64,000 nucleotides of DNA. Origin: DASQHL01 sp963843685. Its GTDB lineage: Bacteria > Chloroflexota > Dehalococcoidia > DSTF01 > JACRBR01. The number at the start of each line of letters is the position of its first letter. The stretch's first letter is position 1. Where the stretch lies: contig CAWJLO010000010.1 in NCBI GenBank assembly GCA_963843685.1, forward strand, positions 434,001-498,000, in the 5' to 3' direction. This document shows positions 57,621 to 64,000 of the stretch, in pieces. A model generated the notes under the pieces. It saw only the letters and a list, made by a program, of their open reading frames with translations. It was not told where the DNA came from and ran no database searches. The position numbers and the translations under genes were made by a program.

Positions 57621-60420
57621 TCAGGACGCTCCAATCAGCGCCTTAAGATCTTGCTTCGCGTCGAGGATCCCCGCCCAGAGATCTCCGACCTTCGACAGCC
57701 GCTCGGGCAGCGAGTCGATGTCGAAGTCCGTGGGGTAGACGCGCGCCAGCTCCTCCCACGTGACGGGCGCTGACGCCGCGGCTGATGGCGACGGGCGGAG
57801 CGAGTACTCGGCGGCGAGCGTCTTGCCGCGGGTGTTCTGGTTGTGGTCGAAGAAGATCTTGCCGGTGCGCTTCACCGTCTGCCACTCCATCGTGAGGTCG
57901 TCCGGGAACTGCTGCACCATGAACTGGCCGACGGTCGCGCTGGCGGCGCGGATCTCGTCGTAGGTGTGCTGGCGCAGCACGGGGACGTAGATGTGCAGGC
58001 CCGTCTTGCCGGTGGTCTTGACGAACGACGAGAGGCGGAGCTGCTGCAGCAGATCCTTCAGGGCGAACGCCATCTCGCGCGTCTTCTCGAACGCCTTGCG
58101 GTTGAGCGCGGGCTCTTCGCCCTTCTTCTCCGTGCCGGCGTAGATGTAGGGGTCGAGGTCGAAGATCATGAAGTCCGGGTAGTTCAGCACGCTCCGGTCC
58201 ATCGTCTCCTGCGAGCCGGCAAACGTCGTGCCGTAGCCGTGCGCGTCCGGCTCCGGATCGACGCGCGACATCCAGGCGTGGATCTCCAGGTCGGCGAGCT
58301 GCGCCAGCCAGATGAGGGTCTGCAGGTTGTTGACGAGGATGTAGTCGCCGTCCGCGTCGTTGTGCGCGGAGTAGAGCGACACGCGCTCGACGTGGAACTC
58401 GCGCGGGAACGGCGACGGCCAGTGCTTCTGGTAGAACGACTTGCCGTCGATGCCGTTCGGGTAGCGGGTGAGCGTCAGCGGCCGGTCCTTGAGGTGCGGC
58501 AGGATGTACGGCGCGACGCGCGCGTAGTAGCGGATCAGCTCACGCTTGGTGCGTGCGGGGTGATCCTTCGTCTCGGGCCAGAACACCTTGTCGAGGTTGT
58601 TCACCTTGATCGGCACGCCGTCCACGTCGAGCGTGAACGCATCCTTCGCCGTGCGCTCCAACTGCTCGACGATCGAGGCGACCGCGCGCTCCACGTCGCT
58701 GCCAGCAGCTGCCGGCGGATCGTCCGCCATCACGTCGACGGACGTGCGCTCCGCCTCCTCGCGGTGGACCGCGCGCGGGTCGACGTCGGTGCGCAGGCCC
58801 TTGAAGACGGGCGCGCGCAGACCGCCGTCGCGCGTCCACGCGGCGAACCGCACCTGTGCCACGAGCTCGGGCTTCACCCAGAAGCAGCGGGCTGCCTTGC
58901 CGCCCGCCCAGCGGCCGCCGACGACGTCGGGCGGGTTCGCGAACGGCGGCTCGTCGACCTCGATCGCCTCCAGGCGCGCCCGGATGTCGTCGAGCGCCTT
59001 ATCTGTGAGGCCGGAGCCGACGCTCGAGGCGTACTTCAGCTCATCGCCGTCGTAGTAGCCGATGAGCAGGCCGCCGAACGTCTTCTTGCGCGAGCCCTCG
59101 CCCTCGGTGAATCCGCCGACAACGAACTCCTGCTCGTGCACGCTCTTCATCTTCAGCCAGGCGCGGCTGCGCGTGCCTGGTTCGTACGTGCTGGACGCGC
59201 GCTTGGCGACGATGCCTTCGAAGCCCAGCGAGGACGCCGCACGGTAGAGATCTTCGCCATCGTCTTTCACGTGCTCGACGTATTTCACGTGGTCGTGCGG
59301 GGCGAGCGTGCGCCAGAGGATCTGCTTGCGGTCGGCGAGCGGCACTTCCCGCAGGTCGTAAGCCGTTGAGATAGAGCAGATCGAAGGCGTACAGGTAGAC
59401 GGGCGTGTTCGCGGCGGCGATCTCCACCTCCGCCGGCTTCGAGAGGTTGATGCGGCCCTGGATCTCCTGGAAGTCCGGCTCGCCGCGCTCGTTGATGGCG
59501 ACGATCTCGCCGTCGAACACGGCGGAGGTCACGCCCTGCGCCTTCAGCCCTTCGACGACCTCCGGGTACTGCAGCGTCACCTGGTTGCCACGGCGGCTCC
59601 GCAGCTCGACGTCGTCGCCACGGACGAACGCGAGCGCGCGCACGCCGTCGAGCTTCGGCTCGAACAGCCAGCCCGGCCGCGAGAACGGCCGGTCGATGAG
59701 CGTCGCGAGCATCGGACGCAGCGAGCGCGCCGACGGGAAGTCCGCCTCGCGCGCGGCCGGGTGCGGCGCGGCGCCGTCGGTCGATGCCGCCATGCGCGGC
59801 ATGCGGCCCTCCTTCAGGTCCTGGATCGTCACGCCGCTGATGACGGAGCGGTCCTCTTCGAGCACGTCGCGCGTGGAGGCGAACTCGTCGCGGTGCTTGA
59901 TCAGCAGCCAGTCCTTCGGGCTGCGCGCAGTGCGCACGAGCGTCCATGAGCCGCGCAGCTTCTTGCCGCGCAGCGTGAACGAGATCTTGCCGGCGTCGAT
60001 CCCCTCCTTCATGCGCGCGCTGCCCGTTTCGCGGTCGCCCCACGAGAGCACGCCGTCCTCGTCCGGGGTGTAGGTGCCGTTGTCCCAGACGATGACCTGG
60101 CCGGCGCCGTAGTTCTTCTTCGGGATGACGCCCTCGAAGCCGCCGTAGTCGTACGGGTGGTCCTCCACCTGCGCGGCCATGCGCTTGTCCTTCGGGTTCA
60201 GTGACGGCCCCTTCGGCACGGCCCACGACGTCAGCACGCCATCGACCTCCAGCCGGAAGTCCCAGTGCATGCGCGTGGCGGCGTGCTGCTGGACGACGAA
60301 TGTCAGGTCGTGTTGCTCCGCCTCCGGCGCGCCGGCGTCCGGCTCCGGCGTGCGGGCGAAGTCACGCTTCTGGCGATAGCGGAGCAGCGCATCGAGGTCG
60401 GGCGCCGGCTTCTCAGGCAT
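57621..60420 (-). CDS. ligD: Multifunctional DNA ligase D (LigD), split by a 1-base insertion
   Basis: This ATP-dependent ligase/polymerase of bacterial non-homologous end joining (about 932 aa when repaired) has the order PE-LIG-POL. The phosphoesterase domain has HWDFRLEVDG (52-61). The ligase domain has K256 in FEPKLDGVR. The primase-polymerase domain has the catalytic DLD in MIFDLDPYIY. The frame breaks at 59360-59361 (GGCTTACGAC where GGCTACGAC reads LNGYDLREVPLADRKQ). No Ku gene is within the window. The start appears leaderless. Confidence 0.9.
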
Positions 60421-60456
60421 GGATCAAGTGTGACCGAGCGGCTCGGCCGGCGGCAA
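60421..60456 (-). promoter_or_regulatory. Candidate leaderless promoter of ligD
   Basis: On the minus strand TTGCCG (60456-60451), an 18-bp spacer and CACACT (60432-60427) precede the ATG by six bases. The -35 is nearly the same as that of the thioredoxin-like gene (TTGCCC). No ribosome-binding site is present. Confidence 0.4.
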
Positions 60457-60482
60457 TCAGCCTAGGTTGACGAGGACGGCCC

Positions 60483-60881
60483 TCAGCCGGAGCCTAGCGT
60501 CACCGTCCACGTCCCGGAGAACCCCTCCCGTGACAGACGCCCCTCCGCCCGCGCGGTGCCGCTCGCATCCCCGAACGCCCCGCTGCCGCCGTCGATCTCG
60601 TACTCCAGCCGCATCCGGTGGTCCGCCTCGATGACCTCCGCGTCGCCAAGCTCGCTGACGCGAGCGCGGACGAGCGAGCCGAAGAGCTCGGCGCCGTCGC
60701 CGCGCGTCAGCGTGACGTCGCCCTCGCCTGCGAAGTCGGCGTCGCGGGCGCTCCAGGTGACGCTGCCGGACAGTGTCCAGCCGTCGGCGCTGGCGCCCTC
60801 GATCGTCACGATCTGCGTGCCGTTGAGCAGCTCCTGCCACTCGACGACGTCGCCCGTGATCTCGATGCTGATCTCGTCCAC
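60483..60881 (-). CDS. Hypothetical beta-rich protein
   Basis: This putative 132-aa protein starts at GTG 60881, downstream of the etfA terminator; a 17-codon extension would run through the terminator hairpin. The sequence alternates polar and hydrophobic residues (SGSVTWSARDADFAGEGDVT, RMRLEYEIDGGSGAFGD, GTWTVTLGSG) as in a small beta-barrel. I do not recognise the family. It lacks a signal peptide and cysteines. It precedes ligD by 62 bp on the same strand. Confidence 0.6.
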   Translation of the reverse strand: MDEISIEITGDVVEWQELLNGTQIVTIEGASADGWTLSGSVTWSARDADFAGEGDVTLTRGDGAELFGSLVRARVSELGDAEVIEADHRMRLEYEIDGGSGAFGDASGTARAEGRLSREGFSGTWTVTLGSG

Positions 60882-60901
60882 GTTGCTATCGTCGCACAAC
60901 A

Positions 60902-60927
60902 GAAAGGCGGGCTCACGCCCGCCTTTC
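60902..60927 (-). terminator. Strong intrinsic terminator after etfA
   Basis: GAAAGGCGGGC and GCCCGCCTTTC form a perfect 11-bp stem around a 4-base loop, followed on the minus strand by TGTTG. The A/T-ended arms make it usable in both directions. It lies 25 bp after the etfA stop and closes the etfBA operon. Confidence 0.8.
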
Positions 60928-60952
60928 AACAACCTCTACCTCGAACTGCGGG

Positions 60953-61916
60953 TCAGCCTTCCGCCTGGACCTTCTTCACCGCCTCGATCAGCGGCGGCAT
61001 GACCTGCTTGAAGTCGCCGACGATGCCGAAGCGCGCGGCCTTGAAGATGTTGGCGTCGGGGTCCTTGTTGATGGCGACGATGTTCTTGGAGCCGGAGCAG
61101 CCGGCCATGTGCTGGCTGGCGCCGGAGATGGCGACGGCGATGTAGACCGTCGGGCTGACGACTTTGCCGGTGAGGCCGACCTGCTCCGAGACGGGGCGCC
61201 AGCCGAGGTCCGCGACCGCGCGGCTCGCGCCGACGGCGCCGCCCAGCAGGTGCGCCAACTGCTCGATGACGTCAAAGTTCTCCGGCCCGCCGAGCCCGCG
61301 GCCGCCGCTGACGACGACGTCCGCGTCCTCCAGCCGCACGCCCTCGGACGTGGCGACCTTGCGGTCGATGACCTTCGTGCGCACGCCGGAGAGGTCGGCT
61401 TCGACTTTCTCCACCGCGCCAGCGCTGCCACCCTCGGCCGCATCCTGCGACTTCGGCCGCACGGTGGCGATTGCCGGCGAACCGGTGAAGCTGTTGACCG
61501 CACGGGCGTTGCCGCCGTACGCGGGGCGCGTCGTGTGGAGCTTGCCGCCCTCCATCGCCAAGCGCGACGGTGTCCATCGCGACGGCGGTGCCGAGCTTGA
61601 ACGCCAGCGCGGGGCCGAGATCGCGGCCGACGTTCGACTGGCCGAGCAGGATCACGGCGGGATCGGCCTTCGCGGCGACGGCTGCCGCGGCGGCGGTGTA
61701 GCCGTCGGTCGTGTACTGCGCGAGCGCGGCGTTGTCGACGACGTACGTCTTCTCGACGCCCGTGATCTGGCCCGCCGCGCCCTCGACGCCCGAGCCAATC
61801 AGCATCGCCGAGACCGGGCCCGCGCCGAGGCGCTGGGCCGCGCCGATCAACTCCTGCGTCACCGGCGCGACCTTGCCGTCCGCCACCTCGGCCAGGATGA
61901 GTACTCCGTTAGCCAT
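60953..61916 (-). CDS. etfA: Electron transfer flavoprotein alpha subunit, split by a 1-base insertion
   Basis: EtfA (about 320 aa when repaired) carries electrons from acyl-CoA dehydrogenases to the quinone pool with EtfB. The N-terminal part (MANGVLILAEVADGKV, VAMDTVAL) breaks at 61558-61559, where an extra base separates it from AMEGGKLHTTRPAYGGNA. The FAD-binding C-terminal domain has VSGGRGLGGPENF, EQVGLTGKVVSPTVYIAVAI and SGASQHMAGCSGSKNIVAIN. It follows etfB by 56 bp and ends at the terminator. Confidence 0.92.
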
Positions 61917-61972
61917 CGTCAGTTTCTCCGTTCGGGCGCGGCACGTGGCACGCGCATCAACGCTCGCGCGTG

Positions 61973-62767
61973 CTAGATCAGTTTCGCTTCCTTGAGCCGC
62001 TTGGCCAGGGCCATCGCCTGCTCCTCCGGCGTGTCGCCCTCCATGATCTCGACCTTCGTGTCGACGGCCGGGACGAAGAGCTTCTCGAGCGTCATGCGCG
62101 GGGCCAGCGCTGCGGCGTCGAGGCCGAGGTCACCGGCACCCCAGGTGTTCACCTGCTTCTTCGCGGCGGCCATGATCTGCTGCAGCTTGGGGTAGCGCGG
62201 CTCGCCCAACTCGTTGCTGACGGTGACGACGGCCGGCAGCGGCGCCTCCACCGTCTCGAAGGCGTCGGGCAGCACGCGCTCGACCGTCACGTTGCCGCCG
62301 CTCACGGTCACGGCCTTGGCGAACGTCAGCACGGGCGCGTCCAGCATCTGCGCGATGTACGTGCCCGTGACGCCGAGGTCCCAGTCGACGGCCTGGCGGC
62401 CGGTGAGCACGAGGTCGACGTCGCCGAGCTTCTTGACGGCGGACGAGAGCACGGTCGCGACGCCAAAGCTGTCGAGGTCGTTGAAGGCGTCGTCGACGAG
62501 CAGCACGCCTTCGTCGCCGCCCATCGCGAGGCCGTGCTTGATGACGTCACGCGCGGTCGCGGCGCCGAGGCTCATGACGGTGACCTTCGTGTCGCCGACG
62601 GCGTCCTTGATGCGCATGGCCGCTTCGACGGCGATCGCGTCGAACTGGCTCGGCACGGGAGCTACGCCGGGCGGCGGGACGACCTTCTTCGTCGCCTCAT
62701 CGACCTTGAAGCTCGAGGGCGGGATGTCCCAGTCGGGGACCTGCTTCACACAGACAACGATATGCAA
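61973..62767 (-). CDS. etfB: Electron transfer flavoprotein beta subunit
   Basis: This 264-aa EtfB is the AMP-binding partner of EtfA. It starts HIVVCVKQVPDWDIPPSSF after a TTG start codon supported by GGAGG at a seven-base spacing. Family blocks include DAIAVEAAMRIKD, GLAMGGDEGVLLVDDAF and VLTGRQAVDWDLGVTG, which forms the adenine-binding region. It is the first gene of the etfBA operon and probably serves the acyl-CoA dehydrogenase at 0.7-1.9 kb. Confidence 0.95.
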   Translation of the reverse strand: MHIVVCVKQVPDWDIPPSSFKVDEATKKVVPPPGVAPVPSQFDAIAVEAAMRIKDAVGDTKVTVMSLGAATARDVIKHGLAMGGDEGVLLVDDAFNDLDSFGVATVLSSAVKKLGDVDLVLTGRQAVDWDLGVTGTYIAQMLDAPVLTFAKAVTVSGGNVTVERVLPDAFETVEAPLPAVVTVSNELGEPRYPKLQQIMAAAKKQVNTWGAGDLGLDAAALAPRMTLEKLFVPAVDTKVEIMEGDTPEEQAMALAKRLKEAKLI

Positions 62768-63062
62768 CTTCGTCCCTCCATTCGGGCAGAATCGACGCGT
62801 CGTTCACGGGTCAGGGAATTGCCAGCCAGCTTGAGGCGCAATCCGGCCCCCGAAAGCCGCTGAAAGGTACATAACCGCGGCCGTAACGTCTAGCTGGCGG
62901 GCCACCTCGTGGTCAAGGCGCTGCGGTGCACCCCTTCCCATCGATGCCGATTGTGATCTCGGGGTCAGGAATCGTCCATCTGAGGCGGACGGACGGAGAC
63001 GCTAAGCGCGCGCCGTTACCTTCGCGGCGGCGGGGCGGTTTTCGATCGCAAGGGGTGTGGGT
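62768..63062. other. Divergent intergenic region between etfB and apbE
   Basis: The 295 bp hold the etfB ribosome-binding site at the left end and AAGGGG before the apbE start at the right end. I see no convincing promoter pair, hairpin or small gene between them. Confidence 0.4.
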
Positions 63063-64000
63063 GTGACAACGCGCCAGTTCGCAGGATCGCCGCAGGTCTC
63101 GCCGTCGAGGGAGGACGCAACAACCCGCCGGCGCTTCCGGGCGATGAATACCGACGTGCTGGTACTCGCAAGTGCGGGCGCACCGGTCGAGTTGCTGGAC
63201 GCAGCAGAAGCTGTGTTTCACAAGATCGAGGCCCGCTTCAGCCGCTTTCGGCCGGAGAGCGAGCTGTCGCGCTTCAACGATCGCTCCGGCGAGCGCGTCA
63301 GCGCGTCGCAGCATCTGTTGCGGCTGATCGAACTGTCGCAGTTCTTTCACCGTCGCACGGGCGGCCTCTTCGAGCCGGCGATCCTGCCGCAACTGGAGCG
63401 CGCCGGGTACGACCGGTCGTTCGAGCTCGTAGCGCGCGACGACGGCCCGTCCACAACTTGCGGCGCTGTGACGCGGTGGTCGATCGATGATGTGAAGGTC
63501 GACCGTGAGCGCGGTACGTGCGATGCGCCCCGCGACCTGCGCATCGACTTCGGCGGCATCGGCAAGGGGTTCGCCGTCGACATGGCGGCGCGACGGCTGG
63601 GCCCGGCACGTGACTTCCTGGTCGATGCTGGGGGCGACGTGTACGCGTCAGGCGACGGTCCGCACGGCCCCGGGTGGCGCGTGGGCGTCTGGGATCCGTT
63701 CGGCGGGGCAGACATCGACGTCGTGGCACTGCGTGGCCGGGCGATCGCGACGTCTACCACGCTGAAGCGGCGCTGGCGACGCGGCGGCGAGTGGCGCCAT
63801 CACATCATCGACCCGCGCACCGGGGCGCCGGCGCGCAGCCCGATCGTCTCGGCGTCGGTGATCGCGCGGACGGCGACGGAGGCGGACGTCTACGCGAAGT
63901 GCGGGCTGATGCTCGATGCGGACGCGGCGCGCGAATTCATCGAATCTCAGCACGCGGAAGGACTCTTCGTATTGGATGACGGCTCGATCCTGCGCACGGC
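63063..64000 (+). CDS. apbE: FAD:protein FMN transferase ApbE (runs off right edge)
   Basis: This is the N-terminal 312 residues of an ApbE-type flavin transferase, which attaches FMN covalently to a Thr/Ser of target proteins such as Rnf/Nqr subunits or extracytoplasmic reductases. The key blocks are FHKIEARFSRFRPESELSRF, IDFGGIGKGFAVDMAARR and TSTTLKRRWRRGGEWRHHII followed by DPRTG. The start GTG 63063 follows AAGGGG; ATG 63144 is an alternative with MNTDVLVLA. No signal peptide is seen. It diverges from etfBA. Confidence 0.9.
   Translation, partial: MTTRQFAGSPQVSPSREDATTRRRFRAMNTDVLVLASAGAPVELLDAAEAVFHKIEARFSRFRPESELSRFNDRSGERVSASQHLLRLIELSQFFHRRTGGLFEPAILPQLERAGYDRSFELVARDDGPSTTCGAVTRWSIDDVKVDRERGTCDAPRDLRIDFGGIGKGFAVDMAARRLGPARDFLVDAGGDVYASGDGPHGPGWRVGVWDPFGGADIDVVALRGRAIATSTTLKRRWRRGGEWRHHIIDPRTGAPARSPIVSASVIARTATEADVYAKCGLMLDADAAREFIESQHAEGLFVLDDGSILRT

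Noticed and set aside
1..64000. tRNA, rRNA, CRISPR arrays, insertion sequences, phage or integrase genes
   Set aside because: None were seen on reading both strands; no terminal inverted repeats with transposase, spaced repeats or tRNA-like T-loop sequences were recognised.

Overview
The window is a high-GC bacterial chromosome segment with densely packed, short-overlap operons and no rRNA, tRNA, CRISPR array, insertion sequence or phage gene that I can see. The mix of traits suggests a Chloroflexota bacterium, perhaps Dehalococcoidia-like, and less likely an actinobacterium. These traits are Tat lipoproteins with Ala/Thr/Pro-rich linkers, a UPF0182 membrane protein with a T/P/A-rich tail, a SufR-SufCBD-SufSU cluster, LigD, and many promoters sitting 4-7 nt upstream of start codons. 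The taxonomic call is inference only.

Layout. 1-10.1 kb (minus strand): a TetR-led operon of at least 11 genes that runs off the left edge, encoding a KshA-like Rieske oxygenase, an amidohydrolase, two DUF35 proteins, two thiolase-fold proteins, an acyl-CoA synthetase, an enoyl-CoA hydratase, an acyl-CoA dehydrogenase and a P450. It looks like CoA-dependent breakdown of a steroid- or terpenoid-like compound. 10.2-14.5 kb: an orphan family-5 solute-binding lipoprotein diverging from a HAPMO-like Baeyer-Villiger monooxygenase and a YjbR protein. 14.5-18.1 kb: a small sugar/polyol-type operon (DHDPS-family aldolase, Gfo/Idh/MocA oxidoreductase, DUF6807, cupin). 18.1-22.5 kb: an Old Yellow Enzyme relative and UPF0182. 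22.7-26.2 kb (plus): a tiny zinc-ribbon protein followed by the circularly permuted ATP-grasp / alpha-E / transglutaminase trio, a conserved but biochemically undescribed set. 26.4-30.6 kb: a Ugp/Mal-type ABC importer. 30.6-33.6 kb: a candidate non-coding RNA unit and a P2C-type (Na+/K+-ATPase-like) P-type ATPase. 33.9-38.3 kb: small catabolic genes, then crcB-DUF190 behind a clear fluoride riboswitch. 38.7-47.1 kb: katG and gltBD. 47.3-48.5 kb: an alpha/beta hydrolase lipoprotein. 48.5-55.5 kb: the suf operon. 55.6-60.9 kb: a lipoprotein, a Tat thioredoxin-like lipoprotein, LigD and a hypothetical protein. 61-62.8 kb: etfBA, which could receive electrons from acyl-CoA dehydrogenases such as the one at the left end. 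63.06 kb to the edge: apbE.

Two points govern how the annotation should be read. First, eight genes (DHDPS-family, one enoyl-CoA hydratase, gltD, alpha/beta hydrolase, sufR, thioredoxin-like, ligD, etfA) are each split by one single-base indel, almost always a duplicated base. This pattern fits consensus errors better than gene decay, so I give full-span coordinates for them. Second, several genes lack a Shine-Dalgarno sequence and have a -10 box 4-7 nt from an expected transcript start at or beside the start codon, so leaderless translation is probably common here. I preferred such starts where they fit.
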